In this document: positions 1 to 8,378 of the stretch, piece by piece
Layout: each line of letters starts with the position of its first letter
Position numbering within the stretch: position 1 is the first letter of the stretch
NCBI RefSeq assembly: GCF_022812285.1
Contig: NZ_CP093300.1
Location: 4,725,171 to 4,789,170 of the forward strand
Reading direction: 5' to 3'
DNA length: 64,000 nucleotides
Source: Alkalihalobacillus sp. LMS39
Lineage (GTDB): Bacteria; Bacillota; Bacilli; Bacillales; Bacillaceae_F
Notes under the pieces: generated by a model
The model's input: only the letters and a program-made list of their open reading frames with translations
Told to the model about the DNA's origin: nothing
Database searches by the model: none
Position numbers and translations under genes: made by a program

Positions 1-1157
1 GATAACCCTAGTTTTACGGCTAGGCGATCCACCTCACTCCATTTGGCTTGTTCGATAGAAACGACTATATCTAGTACTTTTTTATATTTATTTTGAACAC
101 CTAATAATGCCGCCTTCATCTCTTCATCTAATGGCAATTGCGACACAATTTTCTCCATTGGACTATTTAATAAGCTTTCAATTAAAGAGAACATCCCAAT
201 CAAAAAGTAACTAGATTGCTCAGTTTGATTTCCAATCATTTGTGCAATCAATTCACATTCTTTTGCACGGCAAAAACTCATCTTAATAACTTCCGTTGGG
301 ACATGTTGTTTATTGGATTCACGAACTGCAAGGAAGAAAAGCCATTTTTTCACTTCCTCTAACCCTAATAAAACGATCGCTTGCTTAATCGATTTTATAT
401 TTGATTTTGTTCGAAAAGCAGGGGAATTAATTAATTTTAATAATTTATATGACAATGATACGTCATGTTCAATTGATTGTGCTACTTTATCGACATCTGG
501 TTCTCGTTTGGACAACTCGTGTAATACATTCATAATTACGGGATTGTAAAATGGTACATCTTGCCCTGTTAAAATAACGGGTTTACTGAAAAAGTATCCT
601 TGAAAATAATCATACCCATCTTCAAGACATTGCTCATACTCTTCTCTTGTTTCAACTTTTTCAGCAAGCAAAACGACATTATATTTATTTAAGAAATGTA
701 AAATTTGTAGCTGTTTAGCCCTTGACGTATTTCGAATATCAACTTTTACAATATCAATAATTTGAAGGATTTCATGAAGGAACTGGTTTCCCTCTAATAA
801 AATAAAATCATCAAGTGCAATTTTATATCCAGCTGCTTTTAACTTCTTACAAATATCCACAATTTCCTTTGTCAAAACGACCGTCTCTAATATTTCAATA
901 ACAACTTTTTCTGGATTTGTAAATGTAGGTATTTCATTTTTCAATAAGTTTTCAGTGAAGTTAATAAAGCATAGTTTTCCTTCTGTTAATTCCTCATATC
1001 CAATATGAAAAAATCCGTTAATAATCACTTCAGATGTCGCTTGATCTCCATCAATCATGGCCATGTTTTGTTCATTATTGCTACGGTACAATAATTCATA
1101 CCCAAACACATCTTGTTTTTTATTTAAAATGGGTTGCCTTGCTACATATACATCCAT
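1..1157 (-). CDS. EAL/HDOD two-domain signalling protein, YuxH type, C-terminus beyond window edge
   Basis: The frame is open from an ATG at 1157 to the window edge, about 385 codons, so perhaps the last 20-30 residues are missing. The start is preceded by AGGAG eight bases upstream. The N-terminus (MDVYVARQPILNKKQ) and YELLYR are typical of the YuxH/CdgJ family. An EAL-like half follows, with EILETV, ALDDF, an AEKVET segment and FQGYFFSKP. A helical HDOD half comes next, with LLKLINSP and a long C-terminal helical region. EAL domains hydrolyse or bind cyclic di-GMP, and many members of this family are degenerate receptors. HDOD domains mediate signalling contacts. Whether this EAL is active was not determined. 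It is one of two c-di-GMP genes in the first 8 kb. Confidence 0.85.
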   Translation of the reverse strand, partial: MDVYVARQPILNKKQDVFGYELLYRSNNEQNMAMIDGDQATSEVIINGFFHIGYEELTEGKLCFINFTENLLKNEIPTFTNPEKVVIEILETVVLTKEIVDICKKLKAAGYKIALDDFILLEGNQFLHEILQIIDIVKVDIRNTSRAKQLQILHFLNKYNVVLLAEKVETREEYEQCLEDGYDYFQGYFFSKPVILTGQDVPFYNPVIMNVLHELSKREPDVDKVAQSIEHDVSLSYKLLKLINSPAFRTKSNIKSIKQAIVLLGLEEVKKWLFFLAVRESNKQHVPTEVIKMSFCRAKECELIAQMIGNQTEQSSYFLIGMFSLIESLLNSPMEKIVSQLPLDEEMKAALLGVQNKYKKVLDIVVSIEQAKWSEVDRLAVKLGL

Positions 1158-1571
1158 AACAGTTACTCCTACATTTTTTCATTTTTTTAATTCATCCTCG
1201 AAGTAGCTCTTGTTGATTAGCATATCACCTTATTAAAGTCCTATACTTTCTTATAGATGTTTCCTATATTATAGTATTTTTTGTACAAATTTGAAAGCTA
1301 TAACACGAATAAAGTCTTATTTTGTCGGAATCTATTTAGGAATTTAGATAGAAACTTGAGGGAATTATCTCTTTGCGTCGTTTTTGTATGCACTACTTTA
1401 CTATTAGTAATCATGTTGTCACTTGAACAAATTAGTAAAATGGGCTTTTTGTACCATATAAAATCTAGTAAGCTAGTTCTAATTGGTACGATTTTGGCAC
1501 TTTCGTGGAATATTTTTCAATAATATTATTTGTTACTATTAATATAGATTAATTTGCTAGGAGGGAATATA
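1158..1571. other. Intergenic region, no supported gene
   Basis: This 414-base AT-rich stretch separates the EAL/HDOD gene (leftward) from the DUF4870 gene (rightward) and must hold both promoters. A TTG-started frame at 1281-1523 has no ribosome site and no recognisable domain, so it is not called. No repeat or RNA structure was recognised. Confidence 0.5.
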
Positions 1572-1973
1572 ATGGAACATGAAACTGAGAAACAATCATC
1601 CTCATCACTTACACCTGTACAAACAGACACACCACCATCTGAAAAGAAGAAATCTGTTTTTGGCTTAGAAGAAAACATAGCAAGCTTTCTATGTTATTTA
1701 GCTGCATTTGTATCAGGACTAATTATTTTTCTTCTTGAAAAGGAAAACAAAGCTGTTCGATTTCATGCGTTGCAATCCATAATTGCCTTTGGAGCTCTTA
1801 CCATTCTAAACATTGTTGTTGGTCAGATTCCTTATGTTGGGTGGGTACTTGGTAGTCTCATTAACCTTGTTTATTTTGTTTTATGGGTCGTTCTCATGTA
1901 CAAAGCTTATAATGGGGAACAATACAAACTACCTTTTGTTGGTGATATTGCAGAAAAGCAAGTTAACAAATAA
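1572..1973 (+). CDS. DUF4870-family small membrane protein
   Basis: This 133-residue protein has a polar Ser/Thr/Glu-rich N-terminus of about 38 residues, then three hydrophobic segments typical of DUF4870: one around SFLCYLAAFVSGLIIFLL, one around the HALQSIIAF motif and one near YFVLWVVLMYKAY. The family motif of a charged loop followed by RFHALQS is clear. The ATG at 1572 is chosen because GGAGGGAATATA lies directly before it. A TTG at 1554 would place the ribosome site inside the gene. The function of the family is unknown, although members are integral membrane proteins. A hairpin terminator follows at once, so it is probably a single-gene unit. Confidence 0.85.
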   Translation: MEHETEKQSSSSLTPVQTDTPPSEKKKSVFGLEENIASFLCYLAAFVSGLIIFLLEKENKAVRFHALQSIIAFGALTILNIVVGQIPYVGWVLGSLINLVYFVLWVVLMYKAYNGEQYKLPFVGDIAEKQVNK

Positions 1974-1977
1974 AAAA

Positions 1978-2004
1978 GAGAACGGGCTTCCGTTCTCTTT
2001 TTTA
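1978..2004 (+). terminator. Rho-independent terminator after DUF4870 gene
   Basis: GAGAACGG-gctt-CCGTTCTC is followed by a run of T. It begins a few bases after the stop codon. Confidence 0.85.
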
Positions 2005-2044
2005 TTACCTTTTATTCTTTTGTTTTAAACCTATGGTAACAAAT

Positions 2045-2383
2045 TTATAAAATTGGTACTCCTAAATATGACCGAATTTCTAAATCCTCTGTTACTTGCA
2101 GGTTACATGTAACTGTATGCTGTTTGGAATCCTCAATAATGAGCGGCTTACGGCCACCATGATATATAATACTTCAATACGCATCTTCTAGTGGCATTCG
2201 CTTTCCCTCTGTTAAGTTATTTCCCGTTCGGTTTAACATTTTCACAATTGAAAAGTTCGTTTCATCGACATGAGAAATAAAAACCGTACCATCTGTGATT
2301 AACGTACCTACTGTAGCTAACAGCTTGTCAGAAGCTTCCTCAAACATTTTATAATAGCTAATTTCTATGTATGATATATTCAT
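2045..2383 (-). pseudogene. Broken GAF-domain gene: in-frame TGA, then early end
   Basis: An ATG at 2383 with AAAGGAAA upstream opens a frame of 69 codons that ends in TGA at 2176-2174. The same frame continues past the TGA for 42 more codons that clearly complete a GAF domain: HGGRKPLIIEDS, then LEIRSYLGVPI, then TAA at 2047-2045. In GAF proteins the position of the TGA, after EDAY and before SIIYHGG, is commonly Cys, so one base change (TGC or TGT to TGA) explains the stop. The domain is also cut after GVPIL, so any output domain (often GGDEF or a histidine kinase) is lost. This is a decayed sensor gene, not a functional one. Confidence 0.8.
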
Positions 2384-2564
2384 ATGATACCTGTTTCCTT
2401 TCTTACGGTACTAGCTTATCGCATTAAAAGTTTAGGTGTAAAACTATTGTAGTTCTAGTATACTATGAAAAGTTCCCGTATCATTGCTGTAATAGTACTT
2501 CTATCGTGATTTTTAATTACCAAATGAGACAAAAGCTCGGCCTTCATTCGGAACCTTTTATGTG

Positions 2565-2748
2565 TTCGGACATCTGTTCCGCTATTTCAAGAAAAACAAG
2601 CCTTTTCATGTTGTATCGGACATCTATTCCGCTACTTGATGTAAATCTTGACAAAATGCTTAGATTTCTCTTAAGTAACGGAACTCATGTCCAATAGCTA
2701 TACGGTAAACAGGTTTTTTTACAAAATAGTGGATTAGATGTCCGTTAG
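2565..2748. repeat. R1 repeat copy A
   Basis: Four units start near 2567, 2617, 2673 and 2725. The first two read CGGACATCTGTTCCGCTA and CGGACATCTATTCCGCTA; the last two are inverted. The fourth unit is eroded (TGGATTAG instead of CGGAACAG). It lies between the GAF pseudogene and an R2 element. Confidence 0.85.
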
Positions 2749-2781
2749 AAATAGCTAGTGTTGATGATGATAAAGAAAAAT

Positions 2782-2943
2782 GCGGGAGCGTCCTTTTCTT
2801 TCAAGCGAAGTGCGGAGCCCTGCCCGCCTTTGACAGTGAACCCCAAGTGCTCTTCTTGGGGTGAAACGCGCAGGTGCGGAGCCTTCGCTCTTCTTGAATA
2901 AGCTTTAAAAGCTTCACTGCTACATCAAAATTTTTATTCTTTC
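2782..2943. repeat. R2 repeat copy a, full length
   Basis: This is a GC-richer element with an internal hairpin (CCCCAAG, loop, CTTGGGG). It carries GCGAAG near its left side and CTTCGC near its right side, plus AAGCTTTAAAAGCTT near its end. Copy c at 55311-55464 is its full-length sister; copies b and d are deleted forms. No reading frame of note. Confidence 0.85.
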
Positions 2944-3005
2944 AAAAAAAACATTGACCATCACAAAGTCATGGTCAATGGACTAAAAACAACAGCTTTT
3001 GCTAT

Positions 3006-3884
3006 TTACTTAATAATCAATTCTCCATCATACGAAGTGATAATTTTATATAAATCAGGTCGTCGGTCTCGGAATATACCCCATTCAATCCGTTGGGTTT
3101 CTAACTCATCTAAATCAAATTCCGTAACCAATACAGCTTCATCTGTTCGATTGGCTTCTTCCATTTTATTTCCTTGTGGTCCAGCAATAAAGGAAGAACC
3201 ATAGAACGTAATTTTTGACTCGTCATCTTCTTCCACACCAATTCGATTAGAAGCAATCACAGGAACTAAGTTTGCCGCAGCATGTCCTAACATACACATT
3301 TGCCAATGGTCCTTAGAATCAATCGCTTGATCTTGTGGTTCTGAACCAATCGCCGTTGGGAAAAAGAGAAGCTCTGCACCCATTAACGTCATACACCTTG
3401 CTGATTCAGGATACCATTGGTCCCAACATATCCCTACACCAATTTTCCCATATCTCGTTTTCCACACTTGAAATCCAGTATCTCCTGGATTAAAGTAAAA
3501 CTTTTCTTCATACCCAGGACCATCAGGAATATGACTTTTCCGGTATTTGCCAAGGATCTCACCATCAGCATCAATGACAGCAAGTGAGTTATATCGTGCA
3601 TTATTTTTCTTTTCATAAAAGCTAATCGGTAAGACTACTTTTAATTCTTTTGCAATGGCTTTAAAATGGGTCACTGCCCTGTTGCTTTCCAACTCTGTAG
3701 CATAATCATAATAGGTTGATTTTTCTTTTTGACAGAAATAAGGTGTTTCAAAAAGCTCTTGTAATAAAATAATTTGAGCTCCTTGACTTGCTGCTTCACG
3801 AACAAGCTTTTCTGCTTTTTCAATATTTTCCTGGATATCACATGAACAGCTCATTTGAGTTGCTGCTACTTTAACTAGACGCAC
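3006..3884 (-). CDS. aguB: N-carbamoylputrescine amidase
   Basis: This is a nitrilase-superfamily enzyme that hydrolyses N-carbamoylputrescine to putrescine, CO2 and ammonia, the last step of the agmatine route. The Glu-Lys-Cys catalytic triad is visible in LLQELFETPYF (Glu), GKYRKSHIPDGPGYEEKF (Lys) and GVGICWDQWYPE (Cys). About 292 residues is normal for AguB. The GTG at 3884 is preferred because GAGGTGA sits just before it. A GTG at 3893 overlaps that ribosome site and would add three residues. The gene follows aguA by 14 bases, so the two are surely one transcript. The function is cytosolic polyamine synthesis. Confidence 0.93.
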   Translation of the reverse strand: MRLVKVAATQMSCSCDIQENIEKAEKLVREAASQGAQIILLQELFETPYFCQKEKSTYYDYATELESNRAVTHFKAIAKELKVVLPISFYEKKNNARYNSLAVIDADGEILGKYRKSHIPDGPGYEEKFYFNPGDTGFQVWKTRYGKIGVGICWDQWYPESARCMTLMGAELLFFPTAIGSEPQDQAIDSKDHWQMCMLGHAAANLVPVIASNRIGVEEDDESKITFYGSSFIAGPQGNKMEEANRTDEAVLVTEFDLDELETQRIEWGIFRDRRPDLYKIITSYDGELIIK

Positions 3885-3898
3885 TTCATTCACCTCTT

Positions 3899-4936
3899 TT
3901 ATTCATTTCCGGCAATCATTTGTTGGGTTGTACAGTGTACATTGCCACCTTCTTTAATGACGGCCATCCCATCTATTGTACGAATTTCTTTGTCTGGAAA
4001 TGTTTGTTTTAGCACCGCTATCGCCGCTTCATCTGTGGCTGCTGCCTCTCCTCCAAATACAGGTAGTATGATGCCACCATTTACAAAATAAAAATTTAAG
4101 TAGCTTAATGTTAACCGGCTTTCATCATGATGTTGTTGTGGAGGCTGTTGTATCTCAATAATATCAAATTTCCTTCCCTTTGCATCTGTTGCACGCTTTA
4201 ATATTTCCATGTTTTCTAGTGTAATCTGATAATTTTCATCTTTAGGATCATTACAAACTTGAATCAGTATTTTCCCTGGAGCAGCAAAGCATGCCACGTT
4301 ATCAACATGGCCATCTGTTTCATCACCACTTAACCCATGTTTTAACCAAATGACTTTTTCAATGTTAAGATAGTCTTGTAAATACTGTTCAATCTCTTCT
4401 CTTGACATCTCTGGGTTACGATTCGGATTTAATAAGCATTCTTCAGTTGTCAATAATGTCCCTTCGCCATCAACGTGAAAAGAACCACCTTCCATTACAA
4501 TTGGTGCATCAAATTGCTTAATACCAAAATATTGTAATAACGATGGTGCAACGTTGTTGTCTAAATCCCATGGTGAATACTTTTCTCCCCACGCATTGAA
4601 AATCCAGTTTATTCCTGCCCTTTCGCCTTTATCATTTACAATAAAAGTTGGTCCATTGTCACGGAGCCAGGCATCATTATGTTCAATATGAACAATGTCT
4701 ACCGCTTCAACATTTGAAAACAACTGTTGAACCTTTTCGAGATCTTCTTCATTTACAAGGACAGTGACAGGTTCAAAATCTGCCATTGCTCGTATAAGCT
4801 GTTCATAACCTTTTGTTACGGTTTGATAGTCATTTGGGAAACACATTGACTGTTGAACAGGCCATGATATTAACGTTCGTTCATGACTAGTCCATTCCGC
4901 AGGCATATAATAATGTAATTGTTTTGGAACACTCAT
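3899..4936 (-). CDS. aguA: Agmatine deiminase
   Basis: This enzyme converts agmatine to N-carbamoylputrescine and ammonia, feeding AguB directly downstream. It belongs to the guanidino-group modifying (peptidyl-arginine-deiminase-like) fold. Visible signatures are the N-terminal MPAEWTSHERTLISWP, the acidic substrate motif NDAWLRDNGPTF, the GDETDGHVDNVACF segment with the catalytic His and Asp, and the C-terminal catalytic Cys in GGNVHCTTQQ. About 345 residues fits the family. The ATG at 4936 is chosen; a TTG at 4945 would add three residues. With aguB it gives a two-step putrescine route, which implies a source of agmatine elsewhere. Confidence 0.93.
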   Translation of the reverse strand: MSVPKQLHYYMPAEWTSHERTLISWPVQQSMCFPNDYQTVTKGYEQLIRAMADFEPVTVLVNEEDLEKVQQLFSNVEAVDIVHIEHNDAWLRDNGPTFIVNDKGERAGINWIFNAWGEKYSPWDLDNNVAPSLLQYFGIKQFDAPIVMEGGSFHVDGEGTLLTTEECLLNPNRNPEMSREEIEQYLQDYLNIEKVIWLKHGLSGDETDGHVDNVACFAAPGKILIQVCNDPKDENYQITLENMEILKRATDAKGRKFDIIEIQQPPQQHHDESRLTLSYLNFYFVNGGIILPVFGGEAAATDEAAIAVLKQTFPDKEIRTIDGMAVIKEGGNVHCTTQQMIAGNE

Positions 4937-5072
4937 TTCATCCAACTCGCTTCATCAATAAAATTAATCGTAACTATCGATTTCTGATCCATCATATCTT
5001 ACTTTTTTATGTACCTCAATATTCTTTTAGTGTACTTCATCTACATTTTTTTATCACAAGCGACTGTGGTTC

Positions 5073-5654
5073 CTATTTGGAAACAAAAGGGTTCTTGTCC
5101 ACCCAAAATCGCCATGGATACAATTTCGCTTCTCCGCTATTTGGAATTCCTATTCTAACTCCTTGTTTTATTGCTTCAACCTTTTTTCCTTCTGTAATGT
5201 AAAGAGGTCGATCAAAAAAGACTCGCCCGTAATCAGACATATCGATACCTAATGCTTTTGTAAGCTTTCCTGGACCATTTGTTTTTTCTATTTCTCTCTT
5301 TATGTGGGGCCTTCTTTTACCCATAAGAGGTATCCCTTCGTATGGCTCCACTGCTCGAATTAATATGGCTTCTGGTTGATTTATTTTACCACTTACAACA
5401 TTCACTAAACAATGGGTGTGCATCATATACGTATAAACATAACCTGGTTGTCCAAACATAACTTCCGTTCTTTTTGTCCGACGGTTCCCAAAGCTATGTG
5501 CAGCTTGATCATGAGGACCGATATATGCTTCTGTTTCCACAATCCAGCCAGAAGCTAAACCATCTTCGGTTTCCTTAACTAATCGTTTTCCGAGAAGCGA
5601 CTTTGCCAATTGTAATGTTGGTTGTTCATAATAGGACTGTGATAATATATCCAA
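5073..5654 (-). CDS. 3-methyladenine DNA glycosylase, AAG/MPG family
   Basis: This monofunctional glycosylase of the alkyladenine family excises 3-methyladenine, hypoxanthine and other alkylated purines. The family is recognised by LAKSLLGKRLV, the base-flipping and catalytic region VETEAYIGPHDQAAHSF (with the activating Glu), the GQPGYVYTYMMH strand and NGPGKLTKALGI near the C-terminus. At 193 residues it has the size of bacterial AAG proteins. The start is a TTG at 5654, nine bases after AGGAGG; no better ATG lies nearby. It ends before the aguA start with no shared promoter evident, and probably forms a transcript with the upstream GNAT gene (13-base gap). Confidence 0.9.
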   Translation of the reverse strand: MDILSQSYYEQPTLQLAKSLLGKRLVKETEDGLASGWIVETEAYIGPHDQAAHSFGNRRTKRTEVMFGQPGYVYTYMMHTHCLVNVVSGKINQPEAILIRAVEPYEGIPLMGKRRPHIKREIEKTNGPGKLTKALGIDMSDYGRVFFDRPLYITEGKKVEAIKQGVRIGIPNSGEAKLYPWRFWVDKNPFVSK

Positions 5655-5667
5655 TCCAAAACCCCTC

Positions 5668-6090
5668 CTAATCCATCCATTTAATTTCCATTAATGTTGA
5701 TACGTCTTTAAAACCTAATTTCTCATAGAGCCGTTTTGCTGGATTTCCTGCAAATACGTTTAACTGTACTTTTGAAATCCCACACTGCTTAAAATAAGCG
5801 AGTGCATACTCCATTAACAACGTCCCGCAACCTGATTTTCGATATTGAGGAAAAACATATAGTTCTATTATCATGCCCGTTATTTCTTCTGTAAACGCTG
5901 CTTTTGTTTTCGCTAAAACTATCCAACCAATAATCGTATTTTGATTTACACATATATAACAAGGGTAATCCCAGTTTGTATGGTTTGAAATCGAGCCATC
6001 ACCGTATCCATTCGTCGCTTCCACCTGAACAACGCTTTCATACTGTTGAATGAGTTCCCGCTCTTGTTCAGTCGCTAGCCTTACGATCAT
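5668..6090 (-). CDS. GNAT-family N-acetyltransferase
   Basis: This is a 140-residue single-domain acetyltransferase. Motif A is visible as IELYVFPQYRKSGCGTLLMEYA, where the acetyl-CoA pyrophosphate loop is RKSGCG. It is followed by LNVFAGNPAKRLYEKLGF, the usual helix that closes the CoA pocket. The substrate cannot be told from the sequence. The ATG at 6090 is chosen because AAGGGG lies six bases upstream; an upstream GTG would begin inside that site. Close spacing suggests co-transcription with the downstream DNA glycosylase gene. Confidence 0.85.
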   Translation of the reverse strand: MIVRLATEQERELIQQYESVVQVEATNGYGDGSISNHTNWDYPCYICVNQNTIIGWIVLAKTKAAFTEEITGMIIELYVFPQYRKSGCGTLLMEYALAYFKQCGISKVQLNVFAGNPAKRLYEKLGFKDVSTLMEIKWMD

Positions 6091-6186
6091 ATAAACCACC
6101 CCTTGATAAGATTCACCTTCCCACTATATTCAAGCAGTGCTAAAATGGTTATAAGAAAAGTAAATATATAGAAGTAACAGAGGTGG

Positions 6187-6909
6187 ATGATGAAAAAAAG
6201 ACGCTGGATTACTTTGTTTATTGCCGTTATTTTTATTGCTTTATTTTCTTTTTCTCTTTTTTATAAAAATGGGATTCTCCTTGATTATGTCGGTTTACAT
6301 CTTGAAAATCCTTTTCATTCTCGACTTAACGTAGAAAGCACATATTCACTTGCGGACGAAAACCAAAACGGGGTTCCAGATCCGATCGACATTGTCCAAT
6401 CAGCGAGAAAAGAAGTTGAGCAACGAACAAAATACAAAAGTGCTTATTATGCTGGGGGTTATCCACCAGAAAATGAAGGAGTATGTACGGATGTCATTTG
6501 GCGTGGCTTACTAGGAGCTGACATTAACTTAAAGGAACTTATGGACGAAGATATATCTAATGCTGTTGATCATTATCCTCGTGTACAAGGACAACCTGAC
6601 CCCAATATTGATTTCCGTCGAGTTCCTAATCAATATGTTTATTTCACTCGACACACTGAGTCATTAACAACAGAATTAATTCCAAATGATGTAGAAAATT
6701 TAAAACAGTGGCAACCAGGAGATATTGTCGTGTTCTTAGAAGGATATCATCATGTTGGAATTATATCCGATAAACGGGCAAAGGATGGCACGCCTTATAT
6801 GATTCATAACAACCCTCCATTTGCAGCTGAAGTAAAACTAACTTCGTTTAGTACACCCATTGCTGGACATTTTCGTTTTTCTTATGAAAAAGGCAACCCA
6901 ACTAATTGA
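6187..6909 (+). CDS. DUF1287-domain exported protein, NlpC/P60-like fold suspected
   Basis: This 240-residue protein has an N-terminal membrane anchor or signal (residues about 5-25) after a basic MMKKRRW start. The rest should be outside the cytoplasm. DUF1287 hallmarks are NEGVCTDVIWRGL with a conserved Cys, and the HHVGIISD motif with His, resembling Cys-His peptidases or amidases of the NlpC/P60 clan. DENQNGVPD near residues 58-66 looks like a calcium-binding loop. No function is established for the family; a wall-related hydrolase is an inference. Ribosome site AGAGGTGG abuts the first ATG, so the second ATG at 6190 may be the true start. Confidence 0.8.
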   Translation: MMKKRRWITLFIAVIFIALFSFSLFYKNGILLDYVGLHLENPFHSRLNVESTYSLADENQNGVPDPIDIVQSARKEVEQRTKYKSAYYAGGYPPENEGVCTDVIWRGLLGADINLKELMDEDISNAVDHYPRVQGQPDPNIDFRRVPNQYVYFTRHTESLTTELIPNDVENLKQWQPGDIVVFLEGYHHVGIISDKRAKDGTPYMIHNNPPFAAEVKLTSFSTPIAGHFRFSYEKGNPTN

Positions 6910-6912
6910 ACC

Positions 6913-7989
6913 TTAGTGGGTTGCTTCTTCTACACATATTGTATGTTCATAAACAATGCGATTTCTTCCCAGCTGTTTGGCTTCATACAGCAATTTATCA
7001 ACACACTCTACAATATCACGATTTAATTCTGTTTTGATTTGTTTACAACCAAAACTCATCGTTACTGAAAATTCACCTTCATCTGTTTGAAACACCGTTT
7101 TTTCAATCTTATTTTTTATTGCTCTTAAATAAAAATCTGTGAGTTCGAAATCATCTACATACAATAATATGGCAAACTCTTCTCCTCCATAGCGATAACC
7201 TTTACCGTTTTCCTCTGGCACTGTTTCGAAGATAATCTGCCCAATCGTTCGTAACACCTTATCACCCATAACATGTCCAAATGCATCATTCACTTTTTTA
7301 AAATGGTCTATATCAGCTAAAACAAGAAAGCTGTTCTGTCGGTTCATTTGGGCTTTTTTTAAATCTTCTTGAAATGAACGATGGTTAAATAAACCTGTTA
7401 AATAATCTTGTTTGGCCATGCTTTCATATTCAGATTTTTCTTCATAATGTATTCGTTCCCTAGATACGATTATCCCACCTAGAAATCCGATTAAAAACAA
7501 GTAAATCAGCTTCGTGTAAAAGGAAATTTGACTTGATAATACAGTCGGAAAACCTTGTAAAAGAACAATGACCGTAAAGCCGACGATAAGCAGCCCAGCA
7601 CAAATCATAGCTCCTTTATATCTCCAATAAACACATACATGTAAAATAATTAAGTAACTAATCGGAAATAATGGACTCTCATGACCTCCAGTTAAAGCCA
7701 CTAAACATAAAAACGCGATATAATCGAAAAACGGGCCACCTTTTGTCATTATTTTATATATGGAGGAATTTTCAGGCTTACGATAAAGACAATAATCAGA
7801 TAATCCCATGTATACAACGCCGAAAGCGACTAAAGCTATAAATAAGACAATCGTGAATGTGTCTGTATTATCACTCAGTTGAGTCGAAAAAACGATGGCA
7901 GACATTAGTAAAAAAAACCAACGCAATGACGAAAATAACACCTCTAACGCATGATTTGAACGGAATGCCTTGACAAGCAATTTTTTCAT
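6913..7989 (-). CDS. Membrane-bound diguanylate cyclase (GGDEF protein)
   Basis: The N-terminal 180 residues hold about six hydrophobic segments forming a membrane sensor module. The C-terminal GGDEF domain has the metal-binding DIDHFKKVNDAFGH and the active-site loop RYGGEEF, so it should make cyclic di-GMP from two GTP. The product-inhibition RxxD site is not seen at its usual place just before the loop, where the sequence reads VPEENGKG. The ATG at 7989 is preferred, with AAGGAA nine bases upstream. An earlier GTG at 7998 overlaps that site. The long leader contains a c-di-GMP-I riboswitch and a terminator, so expression is probably controlled by the enzyme's own product. Confidence 0.92.
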   Translation of the reverse strand: MKKLLVKAFRSNHALEVLFSSLRWFFLLMSAIVFSTQLSDNTDTFTIVLFIALVAFGVVYMGLSDYCLYRKPENSSIYKIMTKGGPFFDYIAFLCLVALTGGHESPLFPISYLIILHVCVYWRYKGAMICAGLLIVGFTVIVLLQGFPTVLSSQISFYTKLIYLFLIGFLGGIIVSRERIHYEEKSEYESMAKQDYLTGLFNHRSFQEDLKKAQMNRQNSFLVLADIDHFKKVNDAFGHVMGDKVLRTIGQIIFETVPEENGKGYRYGGEEFAILLYVDDFELTDFYLRAIKNKIEKTVFQTDEGEFSVTMSFGCKQIKTELNRDIVECVDKLLYEAKQLGRNRIVYEHTICVEEATH

Positions 7990-8085
7990 TGCGACCACTT
8001 CCTTCTTTTTTCCTTATGTTTCTTTAGTGTCGTAACATAAGAAATTGACCAAGCCATCGTGTGGAGTAAAAGTCGACTAACCTCC

Positions 8086-8110
8086 AAAAAAACGACCACT
8101 AATAGTGTCG
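8086..8110 (-). terminator. Terminator hairpin downstream of the c-di-GMP aptamer
   Basis: On the minus strand, CGACACT-ATT-AGT-G-GTCG (one bulged G) is followed by seven T. It lies between the riboswitch aptamer and the GGDEF gene and is the likely expression platform. Confidence 0.75.
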
Positions 8111-8114
8111 CCTA

Positions 8115-8200
8115 ATGTTAGGAAACCCGGCTATCATAGTTGCGTAACCTTAGATCCGTAGCTTTGCGTCCTCTTTTTTCAAAGAGTTTGCCTTTTTCTA
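8115..8200 (-). ncRNA. Cyclic di-GMP-I riboswitch (GEMM-I)
   Basis: Read on the minus strand, this shows the class-I order: AGGCAAAC, a short stem closed by a GAAA tetraloop, then GGACGCAAAGC-TAC-GGATC-TAAGG (the core that holds the ligand and the tetraloop receptor), a second arm, and GCCGGGTT before the 3' strand. It is placed about 125 bases upstream of the GGDEF start, with a terminator between. Class-I switches sense c-di-GMP in the nM range; here the controlled gene makes c-di-GMP. Direction of control (on or off) was not resolved. Confidence 0.93.
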
Positions 8201-8378
8201 CAATTTTTAGTTCGTATTTACTATAAATATAGCATATTTTTCATATTGTTACACGGAAATTTTTTACAGTTTTTCTTTTTTTACATGATGCAAACAATTT
8301 CACATAGTCACCCTCTTTAAAAATCTAGCAAATACAAGTAAAATGATAGTCTAATAGATAAAAAGTGGAGGCAAAAAA

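Noticed and set aside
1281-1523. 80-codon frame with a hydrophobic middle
   Set aside because: It starts at TTG with no ribosome site, shows no recognised domain and lies in a region needed for two divergent promoters.
2174-2176. TGA in the GAF gene as selenocysteine
   Set aside because: The domain is also truncated after GVPIL, so decay is the simpler reading; no SECIS-like stem was recognised.
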